Origin: Massilia phyllostachyos
GTDB taxonomy: Bacteria > Pseudomonadota > Gammaproteobacteria > Burkholderiales > Burkholderiaceae_D
Assembly (NCBI RefSeq): GCF_021044825.1
Contig: NZ_JAJNOC010000003.1
Coordinates: 434,001 to 498,000, forward strand
DNA length: 64,000 nucleotides
Direction: 5' to 3'
Positions within the stretch are counted from its first letter, which is position 1. Every line of letters starts with the position of its first letter. This document shows, piece by piece, positions 36,466 through 45,080 of the stretch. Below the pieces are notes generated by a model that saw only the letters and a program-made list of their open reading frames with translations, made no database searches and was not told the DNA's origin. The translations under genes and the position numbers were made by a program.

Positions 36466-37278
36466 ATGACGAACACGCCCAGGGCCTTCGATTTCGGCGA
36501 GGACGAGGCGGCGCCCCCAAGCCAGGATGGGCCGCCCAAGGCGTTCTCCTTCGACGACCTGCCGCCGGTGACGGCCGGCGCCAGCGCGACCGCGAAAGCC
36601 GGGCCGGCGCCGCTGTTCGACAGCGACGACCATCCGGCCGTGCGCGACGCCCTGTCGTTTGCCCGCGCCGACTATCCGCAATTGGTCGCCCAGGCCGAAC
36701 AGCGCCTGGCGGCCCTGTTCCGGCGCCTGCTCCCGGTGCGCCTTGGCCTGGTCACCGAATGGGCCGAGGCGCCGCTGCGCGAGCAGGCCGCGCTGCTGCA
36801 GCCGATCACCGAGCTGGTCCTGATGTTCACCCGCATGGCCGTGCCCGCGCAGCTCGAGGCCGCGCTCGCGTGCAGCAAGCCGCCGGAAGGCATGTTCGGC
36901 AAGCTGTTCCGGCGCCAGCTGCCGCTGGCCCAGCACAAGGCGCTGCTCACCGCTTCCCGCGAGGGGCTGGTCAAGCTCCTGGCCGACAGCGAAGGGGCGA
37001 CCCGCAACCTGGAAGAATCGGCGCAGAACCTCAGCCTGCATGCGGCCGCGCTGGCCGTGGTGGCGAAACTGGCGGGCGGGGCGATGGATGCGACCCTGTC
37101 GGACGCGATCACCCAGCGCCGCACGCTCATCCAGCAGGCGGTGCGCCAGGCCGAGCTGTCGATCATGCAGATGGGGCAAGTGCGCCAGCAGGCGGCCGAC
37201 CTGATCGGGCAGATTTCATCTTTCCTGACGGTTACCCTGCCGGCGCTCGAGATGGCGCAGGCGCAGGGCGGCAACTAG
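36466..37278 (+). CDS. unknown helical protein of the telA-terD unit
   Basis: A 270-aa soluble protein that I do not recognise. The N-terminus has two short acidic motifs, RAFDFGEDE and KAFSFDDLPPV, in a disordered-looking region (about 1-60), much like the acidic N-terminus of the TelA product. Residues about 65-265 are almost all helix, with FGKLFRRQLPLAQHK in the middle and a heptad-like Gln/Ala-rich end. It starts 31 bases after terD. By position it is a third component, perhaps a TelA partner. No catalytic motif is seen. Confidence 0.75.
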   Translation: MTNTPRAFDFGEDEAAPPSQDGPPKAFSFDDLPPVTAGASATAKAGPAPLFDSDDHPAVRDALSFARADYPQLVAQAEQRLAALFRRLLPVRLGLVTEWAEAPLREQAALLQPITELVLMFTRMAVPAQLEAALACSKPPEGMFGKLFRRQLPLAQHKALLTASREGLVKLLADSEGATRNLEESAQNLSLHAAALAVVAKLAGGAMDATLSDAITQRRTLIQQAVRQAELSIMQMGQVRQQAADLIGQISSFLTVTLPALEMAQAQGGN

Positions 37279-37294
37279 CGCGCCCGGCGCCGGG

Positions 37295-37537
37295 TCATGG
37301 CATGGACAAGTCCAGGCCGAGCCTGGTGGCAAGGTAGTAGGTCGCGAACCCCAGGGCCACGAGCAAGAGCACGAAGAGCAGGGCGATCGTGCCGCCCGCG
37401 CGCAGCACCGCGCGCCGCTCCATCTGCTTCCCCTTCTTCCCCTGGTCGTAATGCCACTTGACGGCGAAGAACATGCCGATGGCCAGCACGACAGCCTTGA
37501 AGGTGAAGAAGACGACGGGGAACCATTCCATGTCCAT
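37295..37537 (-). CDS. small two-helix membrane protein
   Basis: An 80-aa protein with two transmembrane helices (about 5-27 and 48-70) joined by the basic loop YDQGKKGKQMERRAVLRAG. Family unknown. It is convergent with the telA unit and divergent from the MocR regulator, whose candidate operators lie 20-50 bases from its start, so it may be a regulated target. Confidence 0.7.
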   Translation of the reverse strand: MDMEWFPVVFFTFKAVVLAIGMFFAVKWHYDQGKKGKQMERRAVLRAGGTIALLFVLLLVALGFATYYLATRLGLDLSMP

Positions 37538-37556
37538 GATGTGTATTTCCAGCCTA

Positions 37557-37589
37557 TCACGTGAAACTTTTTAACGTGAGGATCACGTT
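37557..37589. promoter_or_regulatory. palindromic candidate operators for the MocR regulator
   Basis: Two palindromes sit in the 96-base divergent gap: TCACGTGA (37557-37564) and AACGTGA-GGA-TCACGTT (37573-37589, 7-base arms). Together they give repeated CACGT half sites about one and a half helical turns apart. MocR regulators typically bind repeated half sites next to their own gene. The assignment is positional. Confidence 0.5.
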
Positions 37590-37633
37590 CTGGGGCATTC
37601 TACTGAAAAGCAAAATCCATACATCGAGACAAA

Positions 37634-39034
37634 ATGTCCCAGTTGAAATCCATGCAAGATGCCGATCCGCCAGGCTGGATGCCGCGCCTGGCCGCACATG
37701 GTGGGCCGCGTTTCCTGCAGATTGCGGACGCCTTGCAGGCGGCCGTGGCGGACGGGTCCCTGAGAGCGGGCGACCGCCTGCCTCCGCAGCGCCTGCTGGC
37801 GGCGCAACTCGATGTCGACCTGACCACGGTCACCCGTGCCTATGACGAAGCCCGGCGCCGCAGCCTGCTGGAGGGCCGCGGCGCGCGCGGCACCTATGTG
37901 GCGGCGCCGAAAGTCGAGTTGAACCCGGTGCTCGACCTGAGCATGAACACCCCGCCGCCGCCGGAGGGCGTGGACTTCGACGACCTGCTGAAACAGGGCC
38001 TGTCCCAGGTGCTGATGCGGGCCGATAACGAATTGCTGATGACCTATCACCTGGGCGGCGGCAGCGACGCCGACCGCAAGGCCGGGGCCAGGTGGCTGGC
38101 GCCGATGTTCGGGCAGCTGGACGCCGCGCAGGTCCTGGTGTGTCCGGGGGCGCAGGCGGCGATCGCCGCACTGATCCTGGCGCTGACCGAGCCCGGCGAC
38201 GTCATCCTGGCCGAGCCGGCGAGTTACCCCGGCTTGCGCGCCGCGGCGACCCAGTTCGGGCGGCGCATCGTCGCCGTGGGCGCGGACCGGCACGGCATGC
38301 TGCCCGAGCTGCTCGAAGAAGCATGCCGCGCGCACCAGCCGGCGCTGGTCTACCTGAATCCGACCTTGCAGAACCCGACCGCGGTCACCATGCCGGCACG
38401 CCGTCGCCAGGAACTTGCCGCCATCGCACAGCGCTGCGATGTGCGCATCGTCGAAGACGATCCTTATTGGCTCCTGGCGGAGGACCCGCCACCGCCCATT
38501 GCCACCTTCGGCCCCGGCAATGTCTACTACATCTCGACCCTGTCGAAATGCCTGACGCCCGGCTTGCGTGTCGCCTTCGTGCTGGTGCGCGACCCGCGGG
38601 AGCGGGAACGTTTCCTGGCCGCGCTCCGCTCGTTTGCGCTGATGGCCGCCCCGCTGACGGCGGCGCTGGCCACGCAGTGGATCCTCGACGGTTCGGCCGA
38701 GGCATTACTGGCGGGCGTGTGCAAGGAGGCGCGCCTGCGCCACGCCATGGCGCGCGACATTCTTGCCGGACGCTACAGCGGCGCGGGAGACGGGCTGCAT
38801 GTCTGGCTCGAGTTGCCGGCATACTGGAACGCCTCCCAGCTTGCGCATGCGGCCGGCAGCGAGGGCATCGCGGTCACGCCGGCGGAGGCATTCGCAACCG
38901 ATGGTGCTTCCGTGAATGCGATCCGGATATCCTTGGGCAGCATCAAGGACCGGGGACGCTTGCGGGCCGGCCTCCAGCGGCTGTCGCAGCTGCTGGCGCG
39001 GCGCCCCGAGCCTTTCAGTGCGGCTGTGGTCTAG
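37634..39034 (+). CDS. MocR-type regulator (GntR HTH fused to PLP aminotransferase domain)
   Basis: A 466-aa protein. Residues about 20-90 form a GntR winged helix (LQIADALQAAVADGSLRAGDRLPPQRLLAAQLDVDLTTVTRAYDEARRRSLLEGRGARGTYV). The rest is a fold-type I aminotransferase domain (about 110-455) with the PLP lysine at K305 in STLSKCLTPGLRVAFV, and LNPTLQNPTAV and IVEDDPYW in the usual places. MocR proteins use PLP or an aldimine as signal rather than as catalysts. Its target may be the small divergent membrane gene or itself. The stop overlaps the convergent transglutaminase gene by four bases (CTAG). Confidence 0.92.
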   Translation: MSQLKSMQDADPPGWMPRLAAHGGPRFLQIADALQAAVADGSLRAGDRLPPQRLLAAQLDVDLTTVTRAYDEARRRSLLEGRGARGTYVAAPKVELNPVLDLSMNTPPPPEGVDFDDLLKQGLSQVLMRADNELLMTYHLGGGSDADRKAGARWLAPMFGQLDAAQVLVCPGAQAAIAALILALTEPGDVILAEPASYPGLRAAATQFGRRIVAVGADRHGMLPELLEEACRAHQPALVYLNPTLQNPTAVTMPARRRQELAAIAQRCDVRIVEDDPYWLLAEDPPPPIATFGPGNVYYISTLSKCLTPGLRVAFVLVRDPRERERFLAALRSFALMAAPLTAALATQWILDGSAEALLAGVCKEARLRHAMARDILAGRYSGAGDGLHVWLELPAYWNASQLAHAAGSEGIAVTPAEAFATDGASVNAIRISLGSIKDRGRLRAGLQRLSQLLARRPEPFSAAVV

Positions 39035-39951
39035 CCGATGCCCGGCAAGGGGAGTGGGGTGACCGTCACCCGCACATCGAGTTCCTGCCTGCCCCCACCA
39101 AGCACGATACCGCGCAGCGGCGTGACGTCGCTGAAGTCGCGCCCCCAGCCCAGGGTGATGTGCTCGTGCTGCACCAGGCAGCGGTTGGTCGGATCGAAAT
39201 CGATCCAGCCCAGCAGCGGGCAGAACACCGACACCCAGGCATGCGAGGCATCCGCTCCGACCAGGCGCGGCTGGCCCTCCGGCGGATGGTTCAGGATATA
39301 GCCGCTCACGTAGCGCGCCGGCAGCTTGAGGCTGCGCAGGCAGCCGATCATCAGCTGGGCGAAGTCCTGGCACACGCCGCGGCGGCCGCGCATCACCTGT
39401 TCCAGCGGCGTCGCGATGTCGGTGGCGCTGGCGTCGAAGGCGAAGTCGGCGAAGATCCGGTGGGTCAGGTCGAGCGCGGCATCGAGCTGCGGCCGGCCGG
39501 GCGTGAAGCTGGTGCGCGCGTACGCTTCCAGTTCGGGGAAGACGCCGACGTGGGGCGACTCGTGGAGGTAGCGGCAGGCTTCCAGCGTCGCCTCGCTGCG
39601 ATCGAGGTTCATCCTGTCGCGCACGTGTTCCCACGGCAGCGAGCCCGCGATCGCGGCCAGGCCGGGACGCGCATGCAATGCGACCGTCGATTCGGCCTGC
39701 ACCAGCAGGCTGTCGTGCGGCGCGGTGAGCCCGACGTGGCGGGTGATATTGCCGAAGAAGTCGACGCCCTCACGGCTATCGTCGACGCCTGGATCGATCA
39801 GGATGCGGTGCGCCTCGATCTGCTGGTACGCAAAGGCGCGCGGCGTCAGGTGCAGGTATTGCTGCGACAGGGTGACCGTGCCGCCGTAGCGGTAGCGCGT
39901 CTCGTGCAGCACGCGATAGCGCGCGCATGCGGTGGTGGTCGGGGTCGTCAT
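39031..39951 (-). CDS. transglutaminase-like protein of the alpha-E/ATP-grasp cluster
   Basis: A 306-aa protein. An N-terminal bacterial transglutaminase-associated domain (about 10-95, YRVLHETRYRYGGTVTLSQQYLHLTPR) precedes the transglutaminase core. The catalytic triad is visible: Cys in RRGVCQDFAQLMIGCLRS, His in ADASHAWVSVFCP and Asp in GWIDFDPTN. In such clusters it is predicted to act as a peptidase or amide-bond enzyme. The start at 39951 overlaps the stop of the upstream ATP-grasp/alpha-E gene (ATGA), and the longer upstream frame is antiphase to that gene. Confidence 0.92.
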   Translation of the reverse strand: MTTPTTTACARYRVLHETRYRYGGTVTLSQQYLHLTPRAFAYQQIEAHRILIDPGVDDSREGVDFFGNITRHVGLTAPHDSLLVQAESTVALHARPGLAAIAGSLPWEHVRDRMNLDRSEATLEACRYLHESPHVGVFPELEAYARTSFTPGRPQLDAALDLTHRIFADFAFDASATDIATPLEQVMRGRRGVCQDFAQLMIGCLRSLKLPARYVSGYILNHPPEGQPRLVGADASHAWVSVFCPLLGWIDFDPTNRCLVQHEHITLGWGRDFSDVTPLRGIVLGGGRQELDVRVTVTPLPLPGIG

Positions 39952-42443
39952 GTGCTGCGGTTCCCTTGCCGGGCCTGGTCGGAATAGCTGAAAAACTGCA
40001 CGCCGATCCGCTCGGACAGCGCCGCGCTGGCGCGTCCGATCCGTTCCAGCAGCGCGGGCAGCGCCGCATTCCCGTGCCGCAGTTCGGTGTCGGGATCGAG
40101 CGCCAGCAATTCTTCCTGCAGCGGCGCCAGCAGCTCCGCGCCGCAGGCGCCGTGGGCCTGGGCGATATCGTCCAGCGACATCAGGATGCCGCGCAGCTGG
40201 AATGCGATCGAGCGCGGATTGGTCGTGTCGAGCAGCAGCAGGTCGAGGGTCGGCAGCCACTCGGGCTGGGCGCGGTAGCGGGCGCGGTAGGTGACGATGC
40301 TGTCGGACAGTTCGAGCAGCCAGTCGAGGCTGCCGTTCGCTTCCATCACGAGGGCGCGCTGCAGCACCACGCTCTGGAACTGCAGGCGCTCCAGGCGGCG
40401 GCCGATCGTCATGAAGCGCCAGCCGAGGTCGCGCGTCATGCCATCCAGCGCGAAGCCGGTCAGGGTCATCAGGGAGGCGGTGGCGTCGTCGAGGATGGCC
40501 ATCACTTCCGATTGCGCGGGCCGTGCTCCAGGCGACGCCATGCGGTTCAGGGCGCGCCAGTTGTCGACCGAAAAGCGTTCGTGCAGCTGGGCGGCGATGC
40601 GGTGCAGTTCCTGCCGCTGGCGCGCCAGGCCGGGGACGACTGGCGAGGACATCGCCGTCAACAGGGCCGACTCCAGTTCGGCGTCGAGGCGGGACTGGCC
40701 CTGCGCGTCGATCAGGCCCAGTCCGATGCACAAGGACTCGACCGTCCACCAATCCGCGCCGCGCTGCTCGACCGGGACGTTCAACAGGAAGCCGAAGGCG
40801 ACCCGCAGCAAGCGGCAGACGTTCTCGCAGCGTTCGGCATGGCGCCCGAACCACAGCAGGTTTTCCGCCGTACGGCTGGACAGGTTGCTGTCTTCGCGCA
40901 CGAGGTCGCGGGCCGTGACCCGGGACTGCTGCGCGCGGTGCGCCTCGGCGCCGGCGCGCGCCTGGACCCAGGTGTCCTTGCTGGCGCCACCCATCTGCAT
41001 GGTCAGCACGCGCGCGTCGAGGCCGCTGCCGATGCGGGTCAGGCCGCCCGGCATCACGACATAGCCGTTCGGCGTGGCGCAGGCGAACACGCGCAGCGCC
41101 ACCGCGCGCGGCTGCAGGCCGGGTTCAGGGCTGTCGCACCACTCGGGCGACTGCGACAGCCGCACCACTTCCTGGGCGATGTAGTGCTCGGGCCGCGCGC
41201 GCAGCTGCGCGGCTAGGGCCGCGCGCGCTCCCGCATCGAGGTCCTGGCCGAACACCGGTTCCTGCGGCCGCTGCGGGAAGGCGGGCTTGATCACCAGCCG
41301 GTCCAGGCCCGCGACCACGTTCTCCAGGGCCGCCGGCTCGCCGCACCACCAGGTCGCCACCGACGGCATCTTCAAGGGCTCGCCCAACAGCCGCTCGGAG
41401 AGCCCCGGCAGGTAGCCGAGCAGGGCGCCCGATTCGAGCAGGCCGGAACCGAGGCCGTTGGCCACCAGCACGTTGCCGCGGCGGGCGGCCTGGGTCAGTC
41501 CCGGCACGCCGAAGGCCGCATCCGGCAGCTCGAGCGGGTCGCAGCAATCGTCGTCGACCCGGCGCACGATCACGTGCACCCGCTGCAGGCCGGCCAGGGT
41601 CTTGAGGTAGACCACGCCGTCGCGCACCGTCAGGTCGCCGCACTCGACCAGCGGCAGACCGAGGTGGCGCGCCAGGTAGGCCTGCTCATAGTAGCTCTCG
41701 GAGCGCGGGCCTGGGGTGAGCAGGACGATACGCGGCATTTCGCCGCCGCGCAGCGGCGCCGGCGCATCGCCCTGCGCCGCGCACAGGCGGCCCCAGTGCA
41801 CCAGGCTGTCGTGCATGCTGCGGAAGAACCCGCCCAGCGGCCGCACCTTCAGCTCGCGCAGCAGCTCGGGGAAGGCGGGGGCGATGATGGCGCGGTTTTC
41901 CAGCGCATAGCCGGCGCCGGACGGCGCCTGGGTGCGGTCGGCCAGCACCCACCAGCATCCGTCCGGCCCGCGCGCCAGGTCGGCCGCATAGAAATGCAGG
42001 GCCACGCCGTCAATGTGGCGCAGGCCGTGGCAGGGACGCAGGAAGCCGCCGTGGCCGTGCACCAGTGCCGGCGGCAGCAGGCCTTCGTGCAGCATTTCCT
42101 GCTTGCCGTAGATGTCGCCGAGGATCGTGTTCAGCAGGGTGGCGCGTTGCGTGACCCCGGCTTCGATGCCGCGCCATTCCTCGTGCGGCAGGATCAGGGG
42201 CAGCAGGTTCAGGTCCCAGGAACGCGGCTTGCGGCCGGCGTCGGCCAGCACGTTGTAGCTGACGCCGTTCTCGCGCACTTGCCGCCGCACCGTCTCGCGG
42301 CGCTGGCGCATCGCCTCGGGCGCTTCCTGCTGCAGGTTATCCAGCAGGGCGCGCCAGTGCGCGCGCGGGTGTCCGAGCGGATCAAACATTTCGTCGAAAC
42401 CGGTAGGGGCGGCTGGGTAATGGGCGAGGAATGGGGTGGACAT
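39948..42443 (-). CDS. circularly permuted ATP-grasp ligase fused to alpha-E domain
   Basis: An 831-aa fusion. Residues about 80-480 form a circularly permuted type 2 ATP-grasp (DUF404/DUF407), with LADRTQAPSGAGYALENRAI, VRRVDDDCCDPLELP, LVIKPAFPQRPQEPVFG and PGGLTRIG. Residues about 510-825 form an alpha-E domain (DUF403) that starts SSRTAENLLWFGRHAERCENVCRLLR. Together they equal the two separate proteins encoded just across the divergent gap at 42614 and 44028. Known view: such ATP-grasp enzymes are amide-bond ligases for peptide synthesis or protein tagging. It forms an operon with the transglutaminase gene. Confidence 0.92.
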   Translation of the reverse strand: MSTPFLAHYPAAPTGFDEMFDPLGHPRAHWRALLDNLQQEAPEAMRQRRETVRRQVRENGVSYNVLADAGRKPRSWDLNLLPLILPHEEWRGIEAGVTQRATLLNTILGDIYGKQEMLHEGLLPPALVHGHGGFLRPCHGLRHIDGVALHFYAADLARGPDGCWWVLADRTQAPSGAGYALENRAIIAPAFPELLRELKVRPLGGFFRSMHDSLVHWGRLCAAQGDAPAPLRGGEMPRIVLLTPGPRSESYYEQAYLARHLGLPLVECGDLTVRDGVVYLKTLAGLQRVHVIVRRVDDDCCDPLELPDAAFGVPGLTQAARRGNVLVANGLGSGLLESGALLGYLPGLSERLLGEPLKMPSVATWWCGEPAALENVVAGLDRLVIKPAFPQRPQEPVFGQDLDAGARAALAAQLRARPEHYIAQEVVRLSQSPEWCDSPEPGLQPRAVALRVFACATPNGYVVMPGGLTRIGSGLDARVLTMQMGGASKDTWVQARAGAEAHRAQQSRVTARDLVREDSNLSSRTAENLLWFGRHAERCENVCRLLRVAFGFLLNVPVEQRGADWWTVESLCIGLGLIDAQGQSRLDAELESALLTAMSSPVVPGLARQRQELHRIAAQLHERFSVDNWRALNRMASPGARPAQSEVMAILDDATASLMTLTGFALDGMTRDLGWRFMTIGRRLERLQFQSVVLQRALVMEANGSLDWLLELSDSIVTYRARYRAQPEWLPTLDLLLLDTTNPRSIAFQLRGILMSLDDIAQAHGACGAELLAPLQEELLALDPDTELRHGNAALPALLERIGRASAALSERIGVQFFSYSDQARQGNRST

Positions 42444-42613
42444 CAGGCGTTACTTTACGCAGAGAAACAAGACGATAGGGTAAATCCCCGGTCAATGCAA
42501 ATGGTGTATTCAAGTGTGTTTAAGCATGTTTCATTCCCACAATATACTTGCCAGACGTGCAGGGCGGCGCGCTGGCACGTTTCTTGAATGCATCGAAGGG
42601 ACAGGAGGAAGCG

Positions 42614-44026
42614 ATGCCCAATTTTTATAACGAAATGTACTCCGATGCGGCAAACGTACGGCCTCACTACAACGCGTTCGCGCAATGGCTCGCTGAACAA
42701 TCGCCCCAGCACATCGAACAGAAGCGGGCGGAAGCCGAGCTGAATTTCCAGCGGGTCGGCATCACCTTTGCCGTGTATGGCGACAACGCCGGCAAGGAAA
42801 GGCTGATCCCCTTCGACATCATCCCGCGGGTGATCAACGCCGCCGAATGGGCCACCCTGCAGGCCGGCCTGGTGCAAAGGGTGACGGCGCTGAACCGCTT
42901 CCTGCACGACGTCTACCACCACCAGGAAATCCTGAAGGCAGGCATCATCCCGGCCGAACAGATCCTCGACAATGCCCAGTACCGCCCCGTGATGCGCGGC
43001 ATCCAGCTGCCGTCCGACGTCTATGCCCACATCGCCGGCGTCGACATCGTGCGCGCGGGCGAAGGCGAGTTCTACGTGCTCGAGGATAACCTGCGCGTGC
43101 CCTCGGGTGTCTCTTACATGCTGGAAAACCGCAAGATGATGATGCGGCTGTTCCCGGCGCTGTTCGCGCGCAACCGGGTGGCGCCGGTCGACCATTACCC
43201 TGACCTGCTGCTCGACAACCTGCGCAGTGCGGCCCCTGGCGGCGTGCTCGATCCGACCGTGGTCGTGCTCACGCCGGGCATGTACAACTCGGCCTATTTC
43301 GAGCACGCCTTCCTGGCCCAGCAGATGGGCGTGGCCCTGGTGCAGGGGCAAGACCTGTATGTCGCCAACAACACCGTCTATATGCGCACCACGCGCGGGC
43401 CGAAGCAGGTCGACGTGATCTACCGCCGCATCGACGACGACTACCTCGACCCGCGCGCCTTCCGCCCCGAATCGACCCTGGGCGTGCCGGGCCTGCTGGA
43501 CGCGGTGCGCGCCGGCCGGGTCGGCCTGGCCAATGCGATCGGCACCGGCGTCGCCGACGACAAATCGATCTACCCCTACGTGCCGGACATGATCGAGTTC
43601 TACCTCGGCGAAAAACCGATCCTGAACAACGTGCCGACTTACCAGTGCCGTAAGAAAGAAGACCTGGCGTATACGCTGGCGAATCTGCCCGAGCTGGTAG
43701 TGAAGGAAGTGCACGGCGCCGGCGGCTACGGCATGCTGGTCGGGCCGGCCTCGACCCAGGCCGAGATCGAAGCCTTCCGCCAGCGCCTGCTGGCCAAGCC
43801 CGACGGCTACATCGCCCAGCCGACCCTGGCGCTGTCAGCCTGCCCGACCTATGTCGAATCGGGCGTGGCGCCGCGCCACATCGACCTGCGTCCCTTCGTG
43901 TTGTCGGGCAAGACCGTGTCGATGGTGCCGGGCGGCCTGACCCGGGTGGCGCTGCAGGAAGGTTCGCTCGTCGTCAATTCCTCGCAAGGCGGCGGCACCA
44001 AGGACACCTGGATACTGGAGAACTGA
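42614..44026 (+). CDS. circularly permuted type 2 ATP-grasp protein
   Basis: A 470-aa ligase-like protein. The start at 42614 follows AGGAGG by 6 bases. Its motifs match the N-terminal part of the fused gene: FYVLEDNLRVPSGVSYMLENRKMM, VDVIYRRIDDDYLDPRAF, LPELVVKEVHGAGGYGMLVGP and SMVPGGLTRVAL. The ending SSQGGGTKDTWILEN is conserved in the family. The next gene, one base away, is an alpha-E protein, so the pair mirrors the fusion. The reaction is predicted to be ATP-dependent amide-bond formation; the substrates are unknown. Confidence 0.93.
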   Translation: MPNFYNEMYSDAANVRPHYNAFAQWLAEQSPQHIEQKRAEAELNFQRVGITFAVYGDNAGKERLIPFDIIPRVINAAEWATLQAGLVQRVTALNRFLHDVYHHQEILKAGIIPAEQILDNAQYRPVMRGIQLPSDVYAHIAGVDIVRAGEGEFYVLEDNLRVPSGVSYMLENRKMMMRLFPALFARNRVAPVDHYPDLLLDNLRSAAPGGVLDPTVVVLTPGMYNSAYFEHAFLAQQMGVALVQGQDLYVANNTVYMRTTRGPKQVDVIYRRIDDDYLDPRAFRPESTLGVPGLLDAVRAGRVGLANAIGTGVADDKSIYPYVPDMIEFYLGEKPILNNVPTYQCRKKEDLAYTLANLPELVVKEVHGAGGYGMLVGPASTQAEIEAFRQRLLAKPDGYIAQPTLALSACPTYVESGVAPRHIDLRPFVLSGKTVSMVPGGLTRVALQEGSLVVNSSQGGGTKDTWILEN

Positions 44027-44027
44027 T

Positions 44028-45038
44028 ATGTTGAGCCGTACCGCAGACCACTTGTTCTGGATGGCCCGCTATACCGAGCGGGCGGAAAATGCCGCGCGCA
44101 TGCTCGACGTCCGCATCCAATATGCGCTGATGCCGCAATCGGCCCAGGCCGAGCAGCAGGGCTGGCGCACCATGCTCGAAGTGAACGAACTGGAACGCCA
44201 GTTCGAGACCCGTTATTCCGAATTGAGCCAGAAGAACGTGATCGACTTCATGGTGCGCGATCCGGACCATCCCTCGTCGATCGTCAATTGCCTGCGCGCC
44301 GCGCGCGAAAATGCGCGCGCCGTGCGCGGGACCCTGCCGACCGAGGTGTGGGAAACCGAGAACACCACCTGGCTGACGCTGCAGCAGCACCTCCACAACC
44401 GCCTGTACGAGACCAATCCGGGCCAGTTCCTGGAATGGGTCAAGTACCGCTCGCACATGTCGCGCGGCGTCACGATCGGCACCATGTTCCAGGACGAAGC
44501 CTTCAACTTCATCCGCCTCGGCACCTTCCTGGAACGGGCCGACAACACGGCGCGCATCCTCGACGTCAAGTTCAGGTCGCTGGACACGGACACCGAACAG
44601 GGCGGGGCGCAGGGCGAGTTCTACTACCTGGCGGCCCTGCTGCGCTCGGTATCGGCCTTCGAGACCTATCGCAAGGTGTACCGCGACGCCATCACGCCGA
44701 CCCGGGTGGCGGAACTCCTGATCCTGCAGCCAAGGATGCCGCGCTCGCTGATCGCCTGCGTGGCGGCCGTGGTGGAGAACCTGCAGGCAGTGCGCAACGA
44801 GGTCTCGCGCGGCACCGAGCGCCAGGCCCAGAAGCTGCATGCGATGCTGCAATCGGTCGACATCGACGAGATCCTGGAGCGCGGCCTGCACGAATTCCTG
44901 ACAAGCTTCCTGGCCGCGATCGCGGAAATCGGCCACGGCATCAGCCGAGACTTCCTGATGCCGCCGGCGCCGAGCGTGGAGGAAAGCGCGCCATTGCAAT
45001 CGCAAACGCAGACGCAAACGCAGACCCGGACACGATGA
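44028..45038 (+). CDS. alpha-E domain protein (DUF403)
   Basis: A 336-aa helical protein. MLSRTADHLFWMARYTERAENAARMLDVR is the alpha-E signature, followed by HPSSIVNCLRAARENARAVRGTLPTEVWE and EAFNFIRLGTFLERADNTARILDVKF. It starts one base after the ATP-grasp stop. Alpha-E proteins always travel with this ligase type and may hold its substrate or partner. The last 15 residues are a low-complexity tail (QSQTQTQTQTRTR) coded by two exact copies of a 12-base unit (45001-45024), unlike the rest of the protein. Confidence 0.92.
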   Translation: MLSRTADHLFWMARYTERAENAARMLDVRIQYALMPQSAQAEQQGWRTMLEVNELERQFETRYSELSQKNVIDFMVRDPDHPSSIVNCLRAARENARAVRGTLPTEVWETENTTWLTLQQHLHNRLYETNPGQFLEWVKYRSHMSRGVTIGTMFQDEAFNFIRLGTFLERADNTARILDVKFRSLDTDTEQGGAQGEFYYLAALLRSVSAFETYRKVYRDAITPTRVAELLILQPRMPRSLIACVAAVVENLQAVRNEVSRGTERQAQKLHAMLQSVDIDEILERGLHEFLTSFLAAIAEIGHGISRDFLMPPAPSVEESAPLQSQTQTQTQTRTR

Positions 45039-45080
45039 AGCACGGACGCACCACGATGTGATGCGCCGGCCCGGCTTGCA

